A stretch of 7,730 nucleotides of DNA from an uncultured Verrucomicrobiota bacterium (GTDB lineage: Bacteria > Verrucomicrobiota > Kiritimatiellia > RFP12 > UBA3636): NCBI GenBank assembly GCA_946612175.1, contig CAMOEO010000143.1, forward strand, positions 1-7,730, written 5' to 3'. Position 1 is the stretch's first letter; each line of letters starts with the position of its first letter. Both the position numbers and the translations under genes were made by a program. Positions 1 to 6,173 of the stretch are shown piece after piece. The notes beneath the pieces are model-generated. The model saw only the letters and a list, made by a program, of their open reading frames with translations. It was not told the DNA's origin and ran no database searches.

Positions 1-278
1 CCGGCACCGGAGACCGGCGGCTCCCGGCGGAAGGCGAGCGCCGCGCCCGCCGCCGCGCAGAGCGCGACGGCCACGGCCCCGCCGGCCGGGGCCGGGACGA
101 AGGCCGCGACCGCGAGGAGGGCGAAGGCCGCGACGAGGAGCGCCGCGTCCGCGCGGGAGGCGCGCGCGGCGGGCGCGCGCTCCCCGCACCAGGGGCACGG
201 GGAGAGTTCGCGCCCGGGGCGCCCGCAGGCGGGGCACCGGCCGGAGCGGAGAAGCGTCTGCGGAACGGAACGGGACAC
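1..278 (-). CDS. Zinc-ribbon protein with two predicted membrane segments (partial, cut by the window's left edge)
   Basis: Reading leftward from a GTG at 278, an open frame of 92 codons runs off the window. Residues 15-31 form a zinc ribbon, C-x2-C-x9-C-x2-C (CPAC at 15-18, CPWC at 28-31). An Ala/Arg linker follows, then two hydrophobic stretches at about 45-63 and 66-83 with a short Pro/Gly turn between them, and then basic residues. This layout fits the many small zinc-ribbon membrane proteins of unknown function, with the ribbon probably in the cytoplasm; the missing C-terminus may hold another domain. The start is weak: there is no Shine-Dalgarno sequence and no ATG anywhere in the visible frame. 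The GTG lies 11 bases after the lipoprotein's terminator hairpin, so expression needs read-through or an unseen promoter. The paired CxxC spacing and the hydrophobic pattern make a real gene likely, but the function is unknown. Confidence 0.6.
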   Translation of the reverse strand, partial: MSRSVPQTLLRSGRCPACGRPGRELSPCPWCGERAPAARASRADAALLVAAFALLAVAAFVPAPAGGAVAVALCAAAGAALAFRREPPVSGA

Positions 279-289
279 GGGGAAAAGGG

Positions 290-324
290 CCGGGGGCGAA
301 GCGGACAGGCCGCTTCGCCCCCGG
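290..324 (-). terminator. Rho-independent terminator of the surface lipoprotein gene
   Basis: A perfect 15-bp inverted repeat (290-304 with 310-324) with a 5-base loop lies 18 bases downstream of the lipoprotein stop codon. On the minus strand the stem is followed by CCC and then a short T run (TTTT, from 286-283). The stem is very GC-rich and the T tract is short, but the placement directly after a stop codon makes termination the natural reading. Confidence 0.75.
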
Positions 325-342
325 AAGACCGCGGAAGGCGCG

Positions 343-1236
343 CTACTTGGAGATCACGCCCGAGGAGAGCGTCGAGGCGTCCGCGCTGTTGACCCACGCG
401 GGGCCGACGGCCTGGACGTCGTAGGTGCTCTTGCCCCAGGTCCAGGTGCCGTTGAGCATGCGGAAGCCGGTCTGGAGGTCGTAGTTGAGCGAGCCGACGA
501 ACTTGTTGTCGGTCGTCCGCACCTCGAACTGGGCGTTGTAGGTGTTGTAGCCGGCGTTCGTGTCCTGGTTGACCTTGCCCGTCTGCTGGATGTTGGTGAA
601 CTTGCCCTTCATCACGATGCCGTTGTTGAGCGTCATCGTGAGGTTCTGGCCGTTCTGGCTCACGGTGATCGCCGAGACGGAAGATCCGGAACGGGTCGTC
701 GTCGTCGTCGAGGAGCTGGAGGAGCCGGAATCCCCGTTTCCGGTCGCATCGACGTAGTACTTGTAGGTGACCTCGATCGTCTTGTTCAGGGGCGGGGCCG
801 TCAGGAAGGTGATCTGCCACGTGCCGCTCGCGTACACGATCGTACCGGAACCGTTGACGCCGCTCCCGACCAGCGCCCCCTCCGCGTTGTCGCGGAACGC
901 CGTCTCGTCTCCGATCTTCACGGCGACGGATCCCGGAACCACGTTCGCGTGGGAGAGGGTTCCGTTGTAGGCGCGCTGGGAAACGGAAGTCGAACCGAAG
1001 GAGTCGGAGCCGCCCTTGGACTCCGTCACGGTGGTGTTGGCGGTGCCCGTCGAATCCGTGGTGGTGGTCGTCGTCGAGGAGGTCGCCGTCGTCACGGCAC
1101 GGTAGGTGCCGGAGAAGTTCATGGCGTCGTAGCTGCTGCTCCAAGAGCCGGAATCGGAGGTCCCGGACCATTCGCACCCGACGAAGAGGGTGGCGAGGGC
1201 CGCGGTGAGGGCAAGGGTCGGTTTGATGCCGTGCAT
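343..1236 (-). CDS. Predicted surface lipoprotein with an inserted beta module between two Thr/Ser linkers
   Basis: A 297-residue protein of unknown function. Residues 1-20 look like a lipoprotein signal peptide (basic start, hydrophobic core, then LFVG before Cys21); Phe at -3 makes the lipobox imperfect. After a Ser/Gly tether, a strand (FSGTYR, 41-46) opens what looks like a beta domain. It is interrupted by a Thr/Ser-rich linker (51-80), a compact module at about 89-163 and a second Thr/Ser linker (170-187). The domain then seems to resume at about 188-282. The module's pattern (NGTLSHANVVPGSV, then GSGTIVYASGTWQITF and a Tyr-rich end) resembles a small beta module I associate with bacterial surface and phage virion proteins. 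The ATG at 1236 was chosen because the signal peptide begins there, GGAG lies 10 bases upstream (1247-1250), and a strong promoter sits just before it. Upstream in-frame sequence would lie outside the transcript. It is transcribed alone and ends in a strong terminator. Confidence 0.8.
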   Translation of the reverse strand: MHGIKPTLALTAALATLFVGCEWSGTSDSGSWSSSYDAMNFSGTYRAVTTATSSTTTTTTDSTGTANTTVTESKGGSDSFGSTSVSQRAYNGTLSHANVVPGSVAVKIGDETAFRDNAEGALVGSGVNGSGTIVYASGTWQITFLTAPPLNKTIEVTYKYYVDATGNGDSGSSSSSTTTTTRSGSSVSAITVSQNGQNLTMTLNNGIVMKGKFTNIQQTGKVNQDTNAGYNTYNAQFEVRTTDNKFVGSLNYDLQTGFRMLNGTWTWGKSTYDVQAVGPAWVNSADASTLSSGVISK

Positions 1237-1276
1237 GGGTGGTTTTCTCCAGTGGAGGAAAGGGGATGGGTGACGA

Positions 1277-1290
1277 AATCGGTTCCGATT
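1277..1290. repeat. Inverted repeat over the lipoprotein -10/start site, possible operator
   Basis: AATCGG-TT-CCGATT is a perfect 6-bp inverted repeat with a 2-base spacer. It overlaps the end of the TATAAT box and the expected start of transcription, a position where a bound dimeric repressor would block RNA polymerase. No regulator gene is adjacent and the arms are short, so this is only a candidate. Confidence 0.3.
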
Positions 1291-1316
1291 ATAGAACGAA
1301 CGGGGCAAAAAGGCAA
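1281..1316 (-). promoter_or_regulatory. Sigma70-type promoter of the surface lipoprotein gene
   Basis: On the minus strand there is TTGCCT (1316-1311), exactly 17 bases, then a perfect TATAAT (1293-1288). Transcription should start near 1281, giving a leader of about 45 bases that contains the GGAG site. This is the only promoter in the window with a consensus -10 and without an extended TGN. The surrounding sequence is notably AT-richer than the rest of the window. Confidence 0.75.
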
Positions 1317-1377
1317 CATGGAAATCCCGGGCGGGGCGTCCGCCCGTGCCGGCGCCCTCCGGAGCTGCCGGAACGCC

Positions 1378-1406
1378 TTGTCCCGAGGGGAGGTTTCTGC
1401 TAGACT
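1378..1406 (+). promoter_or_regulatory. Promoter of rsmB, extended -10, predicted leaderless start
   Basis: TTGTCC (1378-1383), 17 bases, then TGC-TAGACT (1398-1406), an extended -10. The ATG begins 8 bases after the -10, so transcription should start at or within a base or two of the A of the start codon. A GGGGAGG at 1386-1392 is too far from the ATG (22 bases) to act as a ribosome site and would not be transcribed. Confidence 0.65.
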
Positions 1407-1414
1407 CCGCGGCC

Positions 1415-2746
1415 ATGGAAACGCAGAGAACCTTCGATCCGGGGCGGCCTTTCCGCCCCCGTCCCGACGACGGGACGCTGGCGCGCATCGACGCGCTCCG
1501 CATCCTCGCCCGCTGGGAGGAGACGGGCGAGTTCCCCGACCGCATGCTCGGGGACGTCCCCGCCTTCCGCCGGGGCTTCGTGATGGATCTGGTCTATACG
1601 ACGGTGCGCAACGCGCGCGCGCTCGCCTTCGCGGTGGACGGCCTCGTCCGCACCCGCCCCGAGCACCCCCACGCCTACGCGGCGCTACTGCTCGGGGCGG
1701 CCCAGATCCTGCTCATGCCCGACGTCGCGCAGCACGCCGAGGTCCACGCCACGGTCGAGGCGCTCAAGGCGCTCGACGGCCCCTCCCCCGCCGGCTTCGC
1801 CAACGCCGTCCTGCGCAACCTGCTCCGCCACGAGCCCGCCATCCGCGCCTCCCTCGCCGTCGCGCCCCTCGCCGTGCGCGAGTCGCACGTCGACGAGCAG
1901 GTCGCGCGCTGGACCGCCCGCTGGGGCGAGGCCCGCGCCGAGGCGATCTGCAAATGGGACAACCGCCCCGCCTCCGTGACGCTCGTCCCCGTTCCCGGCC
2001 GCGCGACGGCGCCGGAGATCCTCGCCGCGATCTCCGCCGCGGGCGTGCGCGCCGCGCCCCATCCCGGGCTCCCCTCGGCCGCGGTCGTCGTTCCGCACGG
2101 GTCCCGCGTCGACCTCCTCCCCGGCTTCCGCGAGGGGATGTTCGCCATCCAGGACCCCGCCACGATCGAGGCGGTCCGCCTGCTCGACGTCCGTCCCGGC
2201 CAGCGCGTCCTCGACGCCTGCGCCGCCCCCGGCGGCAAGACCGTCCAGATCGCCGCGCGCCTCCGCGGCGAGGGCGCCCTCGTCGCGACGGACTGCTGGC
2301 GCGACCGCCTCAACCCGCTCCGCGAGAACCTGGAGCGCTTCGGCTTCGACGGGTTCGTCCGCGTCGCGGTCGCCGACGCCAAGCGCGTCTCCCCGCGCGA
2401 CCTCGCGGCGGGGCCCTTCGACCGCATCCTCGCCGACGTGCCGTGCAGCAACACCGGCGTCCAGCGCCGCCGCGCGGACGCCCGCTGGCGCTTCGACCCC
2501 GCCCGCCTCGCGACGCTCGCCGAGACGCAGCTGGCGATCCTCGAGAACCTCGCGACGCGCCACCTCGCCCCCGGCGGGCGCCTCGTCTACAGCACCTGCT
2601 CGATCGAGGAGGAGGAGAACGAGCGCGTCGTGGCGGAGTTCGTCCGCCGCCATCCGGAGTTCCGCGTCGCGGCGCAGACGCTCCAGGTGCCGCCCGACCG
2701 CGAGTGCGACGGCGCCTTCGCGGCCGCGATCGAACGCGGGGCGTAG
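1415..2746 (+). CDS. rsmB: 16S rRNA (cytosine-C5) methyltransferase, RsmB/Sun family
   Basis: 443 residues, close to the usual RsmB length. It is predicted to methylate C5 of a 16S rRNA cytosine (C967 in E. coli numbering) using S-adenosylmethionine, in the cytoplasm. Residues about 20-150 form the helical NusB-like RNA-binding domain. The Rossmann methyltransferase follows: the QDPAT segment (246-250), the SAM loop DACAAPGGKT (267-276), an acidic ribose contact ATD (291-293), motif IV DVPCSNTGV (341-349) with the product-release Cys344, and motif VI YSTCS (392-396) with the nucleophile Cys395. DGAF (432-435) near the C-terminus is typical of the family. The ATG at 1415 is preferred over the in-frame GTG at 1346 because homology begins after it and the promoter lies between the two. 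The gene stands alone, divergent from the lipoprotein and convergent with the M48 peptidase; in many bacteria it neighbours def or fmt, which are not here. Confidence 0.93.
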   Translation: METQRTFDPGRPFRPRPDDGTLARIDALRILARWEETGEFPDRMLGDVPAFRRGFVMDLVYTTVRNARALAFAVDGLVRTRPEHPHAYAALLLGAAQILLMPDVAQHAEVHATVEALKALDGPSPAGFANAVLRNLLRHEPAIRASLAVAPLAVRESHVDEQVARWTARWGEARAEAICKWDNRPASVTLVPVPGRATAPEILAAISAAGVRAAPHPGLPSAAVVVPHGSRVDLLPGFREGMFAIQDPATIEAVRLLDVRPGQRVLDACAAPGGKTVQIAARLRGEGALVATDCWRDRLNPLRENLERFGFDGFVRVAVADAKRVSPRDLAAGPFDRILADVPCSNTGVQRRRADARWRFDPARLATLAETQLAILENLATRHLAPGGRLVYSTCSIEEEENERVVAEFVRRHPEFRVAAQTLQVPPDRECDGAFAAAIERGA

Positions 2747-2788
2747 CGCGGGCGCCGCCCCCGCCGCCCCGCCCCCGCGGCGCGGCGT

Positions 2789-3580
2789 CTACGGCCGGTA
2801 CTTCGCCTTGATCTCGGGAAGGGCCCGTTCGAGGGCGGCGACGCGGGAGGCGTCGGAGGGGTGGGAGGAGAGCAGCTCCGGGGGCCCGCCGGAGCCGGCG
2901 GCGGACATCTTGCGCCAGAAGGCGGGGGCGCAGTCCGGGTCGTAGCCCGCGAGCGTCATCAGCGCCAGGCCCATGTAGTCGGCCTCGCTCTCGTGCTTGC
3001 GCGAGAAGGGCAGCAGCGCGCCGACCTGCGCGCCGAGGCCGTAGACGCCGGCCGCCGCGGACTGCACCGCGGCGCTGCGGTCCTTCGTCGCGTAGCCGAC
3101 CGCCTGCGCGCCGGCCGCCGCCAGCAGCTGCTGGCTCATCCGCTCGTTGGCGTGCTTGGCGACGGCGTGCGCGACCTCGTGGCCGAGGACGACCGCGAGC
3201 TCGTCGTCCGACGCCACGAGCGCCATCAGCCCCGTGTAGACGACGATCTTGCCGCCGGGCATGCAGAAGGCGTTGACCTCCTTGTCCTGGACGAGGTTGA
3301 ACTCCCAGGCGAAGTTCGAGACCTCCCTGGCAAGGCCGTTCTCGCGCAGGTAGCGCTCGGTGGCGTCCGCGATGCGGCGCCCGACGCGCTCCACCTGCGC
3401 GGACTGGACCTTGTTTCCGGAGACCTTGGCCTTGCCCATGTAGCTCCTGTACTGCGAGAGGCTCGACGAGAGGATCTCGGAATCGGAGACGAGCGAAAGC
3501 TGGCGGCGCCCGGTGATCGGGACCGTGGCGCACCCGACGGCCGCGGCCGCGAGCGCGAGGAGGAGGACGATGCGTTTCAT
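2789..3580 (-). CDS. M48 family zinc metallopeptidase, lipoprotein (LoiP/YcaL-like)
   Basis: 263 residues. Residues 1-16 form a lipoprotein signal peptide with AVG before Cys17, so the enzyme is probably anchored in the periplasm, most likely to the outer membrane. The stretch after the cysteine (ATVPITGRRQLSLVSDSE, 18-35) is typical of this envelope M48 subgroup. Next come NAFCMPGGKIVVYTGL (103-118), the zinc site HEVAH (134-138) with catalytic Glu135, and ESEAD (197-201) with Glu197 as the likely third zinc ligand. A conserved AGYDP (211-215) and a final SSHPSD (238-243) complete the family pattern. Relatives degrade damaged envelope proteins. The ATG at 3580 begins the signal peptide directly and lies 7 bases after a -10 box; the frame remains open upstream but has no coding look. 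It stands alone, its 3' end facing rsmB across 42 GC-only bases in which I see no good terminator. Confidence 0.92.
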   Translation of the reverse strand: MKRIVLLLALAAAAVGCATVPITGRRQLSLVSDSEILSSSLSQYRSYMGKAKVSGNKVQSAQVERVGRRIADATERYLRENGLAREVSNFAWEFNLVQDKEVNAFCMPGGKIVVYTGLMALVASDDELAVVLGHEVAHAVAKHANERMSQQLLAAAGAQAVGYATKDRSAAVQSAAAGVYGLGAQVGALLPFSRKHESEADYMGLALMTLAGYDPDCAPAFWRKMSAAGSGGPPELLSSHPSDASRVAALERALPEIKAKYRP

Positions 3581-3587
3581 GGCGCGG

Positions 3588-3617
3588 ATTCTACCATTCC
3601 TCCGCCCGCCGCGGCAA
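3588..3617 (-). promoter_or_regulatory. Promoter of the M48 peptidase gene, extended -10, predicted leaderless start
   Basis: On the minus strand there is TTGCCG (3617-3612), 18 bases, then TGG-TAGAAT (3596-3588). Only 7 bases separate the -10 from the ATG at 3580, so the mRNA should begin at or next to the start codon. The -35 lies inside the GC-rich inverted repeat at 3603-3628. Confidence 0.7.
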
Positions 3618-3628
3618 GCCGGCGGGCG
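3603..3628. repeat. GC-rich inverted repeat in the M48 promoter region
   Basis: CGCCCGCCG (3603-3611) pairs with 3620-3628 to give a 9-bp stem around an 8-base loop; an alternative register pairs GGC with GCC inside the loop. It contains the -35 of the M48 promoter and lies 15 bases from the larger hairpin at 3644-3679, so the two may form one composite element. Confidence 0.45.
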
Positions 3629-3643
3629 CAGTCGAATCCACTC

Positions 3644-3679
3644 GCATGGGCGGCGGGGTCTCGACCCCGCCACCCATGC
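3644..3679 (-). terminator. Strong hairpin after the GH127-like gene (terminator or dispersed repeat)
   Basis: Two 17-base arms (3644-3660 and 3663-3679) are complementary at 16 of 17 positions. The one exception would be a G-U pair in minus-strand RNA. It begins 9 bases after the GH127-like stop codon. No T run follows on the minus strand, so it is not a classic intrinsic terminator; it could stabilise the 3' end, assist Rho-dependent ending, or be a copy of a REP-like dispersed repeat. Confidence 0.55.
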
Positions 3680-3688
3680 AGAGGGGGT

Positions 3689-5389
3689 TTACTTCTTCTG
3701 CTGCGTCGGGCCGAAGTTGGAGGCGGTGACGGACGTGACGTCCGAGGGCTTCGGCAGATAGGGCTTCTTCTCGAGGTCGCGCTGGAAGAGGCGCAGGTGC
3801 TCGCCGTGCGGGAGGATGTCCACGACGTCCGGACCCCGCCACGCGACCTTGTAGGTCACGCCGGCGGCCTTCTCGGGCTTCACGACGGTCCGGATCGCGT
3901 GGCGCAGCTCGGCGGTCTGGCCGGGCTTGAGCTTCGGGAAGACGAGCAGGCCGTTCTTCTCCTCGAGCGCGACCTCCTTGCCGTCCACGAACCCGTGGAT
4001 GGCCTTGCCCATCCACGCGTAGCGGCGGAACGCGGCGACGCCGCCGCGCTTGAGCGTCAGCGCCATGCAGCCCTTCTCGGGGTAGCCGGAGGCGAGCTTC
4101 CAGGCGGCGGTCTCGCGGTCCATCGGGACGTTCACGACGTAAAGGCCCTTCTCCTTCGTGACGGCGTTCTCCCAGACGATCTGCATCGATTGCGGGGCGG
4201 TGCCGCCGCAGCAGCCGGCGATCGAGCGGAACTTGCTCAGCGAGATCGTGTTCGGCATCGAGCCGCCCGTGAAGCCGCCGATCATGCGCTTGTCGATGTC
4301 GTGGTAGGTGATCGAGCCGTCGGGCGTGTCGGGCTTGGAGTTGTCGCACACGACGTAGGTCGCGCTGTCGATCTGGTTCTCAACGAGCTGGTTGCGCGCG
4401 AAGAGGTTGATGTCGTTCCAGTACTGCGGGAGGCCGGACTGGATGAGCTGCCAGGCGCAGCAGATCATGTCCTTGATGCAGCACGTCTCGCAGTGCTCCT
4501 CCTCCATCGGGTGCCACTGGGCGTATTCGGGGACCCAGCCGAAGGACGACGAGAGCGAGCGGGCGTAGTCGTAGACGCCCTTCGCGGCGGCGAGGTAGTC
4601 CTTGTTGCCGGTGGCGCGGGCGAGCTTGGCGAGGCCGGTCGCGAACCACACGGCGGAGTGGACGTGGCCCATGAACTCCTTCTTGTAGTTGAAGTAGCGC
4701 GCGGGGCCGAGGACGCCGTTGGCGAGGCCCGTCGCGAGATCGAGCGCGACGTCGTCCTTCGCGACGAAGAAGCGGTCGACGAGCGCCTCGAGCATCACGC
4801 CGTTGCGGATGCACTGCTCGCCGCGGCCGGTGTGGCGCGTGAGGTCGAAGCCGCCCTCGAGGAGGTAGACGTCGTTGGGGAACTCGTAGATCGGCGCGGG
4901 CTCCTCGGAGTCGCCGGACCAGAACGTGCGGACCTTGCGCTCGATGACGAGGGAGCGCATGCCGCGGACGAGGCCGGCGGCGCGCTCGTCGGCCTCCTTG
5001 TCGTCCGGGTCGTTGCGGACCATGCGGTTGAGGGCGGAGAGGACGTAGCCCATCTCGTGGAACGAGGAGTGCATCGTGTGCGTCCAGGGGAACTTGCGGT
5101 GGTAGCGCAGGCCCTTGGGGCCCCAGTCGGAGAGGACGTAGCGGCGGAAGGAGGCGAGCACGTCCGCGCCGCGGCCGTCGCCGAGGATGCGCATCGTCGC
5201 GTCGAGCCCCTCGTACCAGGAGGCGACGAGCTCCGCGTCGTCGACGCGGCAGTGCGCGGCCTCGGCCGGCTTCTTGTTGGGGAGGATGAGCCAGTAGGGG
5301 AGGTTGTCGTTCGCGGGGTCGACCATCGTGGTCAGGTAGTTGAGCGAACGCTCGGCGCAGGCGCGCAGGTCGAAGTGCTTGTAGTGCAT
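3689..5389 (-). CDS. GH127/DUF1680-like (alpha/alpha)6-barrel protein, putative glycoside hydrolase
   Basis: 566 residues with no signal peptide, so probably cytosolic. The N-terminal helical region (about 1-290) holds LPYW (30-33), WYEGLDATMRI (58-68) and SAVWFATGLAKLARATG (245-261), which look like barrel helices. The probable active-site block is WVPEY (285-289), then ETC (301-303) within HCETCC, and YWNDINLFARNQLVENQI (323-340). AGCCGG (391-396) follows about 90 residues later. In characterised GH127 beta-L-arabinofuranosidase (HypBA1), a zinc is held by an E-x-C pair and two adjacent cysteines, one of which is the nucleophile. E301/C303 and C393/C394 fit that layout, and E288 could be the acid/base; this assignment is inference. 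The last 150 residues look like a beta domain. I recognise the N-terminal and YW-x-D patterns from uncharacterised proteins of Planctomycetes and Lentisphaerae. The substrate is unknown. The start at 5389 follows a clear promoter, but there is no Shine-Dalgarno sequence. Confidence 0.6.
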   Translation of the reverse strand: MHYKHFDLRACAERSLNYLTTMVDPANDNLPYWLILPNKKPAEAAHCRVDDAELVASWYEGLDATMRILGDGRGADVLASFRRYVLSDWGPKGLRYHRKFPWTHTMHSSFHEMGYVLSALNRMVRNDPDDKEADERAAGLVRGMRSLVIERKVRTFWSGDSEEPAPIYEFPNDVYLLEGGFDLTRHTGRGEQCIRNGVMLEALVDRFFVAKDDVALDLATGLANGVLGPARYFNYKKEFMGHVHSAVWFATGLAKLARATGNKDYLAAAKGVYDYARSLSSSFGWVPEYAQWHPMEEEHCETCCIKDMICCAWQLIQSGLPQYWNDINLFARNQLVENQIDSATYVVCDNSKPDTPDGSITYHDIDKRMIGGFTGGSMPNTISLSKFRSIAGCCGGTAPQSMQIVWENAVTKEKGLYVVNVPMDRETAAWKLASGYPEKGCMALTLKRGGVAAFRRYAWMGKAIHGFVDGKEVALEEKNGLLVFPKLKPGQTAELRHAIRTVVKPEKAAGVTYKVAWRGPDVVDILPHGEHLRLFQRDLEKKPYLPKPSDVTSVTASNFGPTQQKK

Positions 5390-5420
5390 GGTTGCCGTTG
5401 GGGTTGGGGTTCGGCGGACG

Positions 5421-5450
5421 ATTCTATCACACCCCCGCGGAGGGTCGCAA
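5421..5450 (-). promoter_or_regulatory. Promoter of the GH127-like gene, extended -10
   Basis: On the minus strand there is TTGCGA (5450-5445), 18 bases, then TGA-TAGAAT (5429-5421). The ATG is 31 bases after the -10, giving a leader of roughly 24 bases that contains a doubled AACCCC and no purine-rich ribosome site. The promoter lies in the 85-bp gap after pyrF, so the gene can be expressed apart from the NUDIX-pyrF operon. Confidence 0.65.
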
Positions 5451-5474
5451 GGCGGCCGCGCGGGAGCGGGGGGA

Positions 5475-6173
5475 TCAGAGGGCGGCGTCCATCTCCGCGC
5501 GGATCGCCAGGGCGGCGGCGCGGGGATCGGGGGCGCCGAGGATCGGGCGGCCGACGACGAGGTGCGTCGAGCCGGCGCGGATCGCGTCGCCGGGCGTCGT
5601 CACGCGCTTCTGGTCGCCGACGTCCCCGCCCGCCGGACGGACGCCGGGCGTGACGAGGATCGCGTCCGGCCCGAGCGCGGCGCGCAGCGCGCCGACCTCG
5701 CGGGGGGAGCAGACCAGGCCGTGCGCGCCCGCTCCGACGGCCATGCGGCCGAGCGCGAGCACCTCCTCCTCGACGCCGCGCGCGACGCCGAGCAGGTCGA
5801 GGTCCGACCGGTCGAGGCTCGTGAGGAGCGTCACGGCGAGGATCTTCGTCGCCGCGCCCGCCTCGCGAACGGCGCGGGCCGCGCCCTGGACCATCGCGAC
5901 GGAGCCCTGCGCGTGGATCGTCAGCAGGTCCGGGGCGTAGCGGAGGCAGGAGCCGACCGCGCGCTCGACGGTGCGCGGGATGTCGTGGAGCTTGAGGTCG
6001 AGGAAGACGCGGCGGCCCTCGCCCCGGAGCATCCGGAGCGTCTCGGGACCGTCGGCGAGGAAGAGCTCGAGGCCGACCTTGTAGAACGAGACGGCGTCGC
6101 CGATCCGGGCGACGGCGGCGGCGGCCTCGCGGGCGGAGGGGACGTCGAGCGCGACGATGAGTTCGTGTTTCAT
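5475..6173 (-). CDS. pyrF: Orotidine 5'-phosphate decarboxylase (type 1)
   Basis: 232 residues, normal for the family. It converts OMP to UMP, the last step of UMP synthesis in the cytoplasm, as a TIM-barrel dimer. Family residues are visible in order: ALD at 8-10 (substrate Asp10), FYKVGLELF at 30-38 (Lys32), the catalytic array DLKLHD at 59-64 (Asp59, Lys61, Asp64), LTIHAQG at 84-90, LLTSLD at 116-121, LVCSPRE at 153-159, and the phosphate-binding region TPGVRPAG (175-182), GDQKRVT (186-192), VVGRPI (206-211). The ATG at 6173 overlaps the NUDIX stop codon as ATGA, which implies translational coupling; the sequence before it is pyrimidine-rich and has no Shine-Dalgarno sequence. No other pyr gene is nearby, so it is separated from the rest of the pathway. 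Confidence 0.96.
   Translation of the reverse strand: MKHELIVALDVPSAREAAAAVARIGDAVSFYKVGLELFLADGPETLRMLRGEGRRVFLDLKLHDIPRTVERAVGSCLRYAPDLLTIHAQGSVAMVQGAARAVREAGAATKILAVTLLTSLDRSDLDLLGVARGVEEEVLALGRMAVGAGAHGLVCSPREVGALRAALGPDAILVTPGVRPAGGDVGDQKRVTTPGDAIRAGSTHLVVGRPILGAPDPRAAALAIRAEMDAAL

Noticed and set aside
694..1074. GTC/GTG trinucleotide runs as a CRISPR-like or regulatory repeat
   Set aside because: They are in-frame Thr codons within the lipoprotein linkers; there are no spaced repeats.
1346..1414. GTG at 1346 as the rsmB start
   Set aside because: It lies upstream of the rsmB promoter, and its 23 extra residues have no family resemblance.
1237..1545. N-terminal extension of the lipoprotein to 1545
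   Set aside because: The extension overlaps rsmB and runs across the mapped promoter elements, and the signal peptide begins at the ATG at 1236.
1675..2653. Long minus-strand frames opposite rsmB
   Set aside because: Shadows of rsmB codon bias: Ala/Gly/Arg-rich, no domain, no promoter.
2747..2788. Bidirectional terminator between rsmB and the M48 gene
   Set aside because: Only a 7-bp pairing (2752-2758 with 2777-2783) around an 18-base loop exists, in sequence made almost wholly of G and C with no T tract on either strand.
949..2811. A 620-codon plus-strand frame crossing the lipoprotein and rsmB
   Set aside because: It overlaps rsmB in another frame and yields Arg/Pro/Gly-rich sequence with no motif; rsmB has clear catalytic motifs.
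2861..5653. A 930-codon open frame on the plus strand across the M48 and GH127-like genes
   Set aside because: It is antisense to two well-supported genes, and its product is a low-complexity Arg/Ala/Val/Gly/Asp mix without domains. Long open antisense frames are expected in GC-rich DNA.
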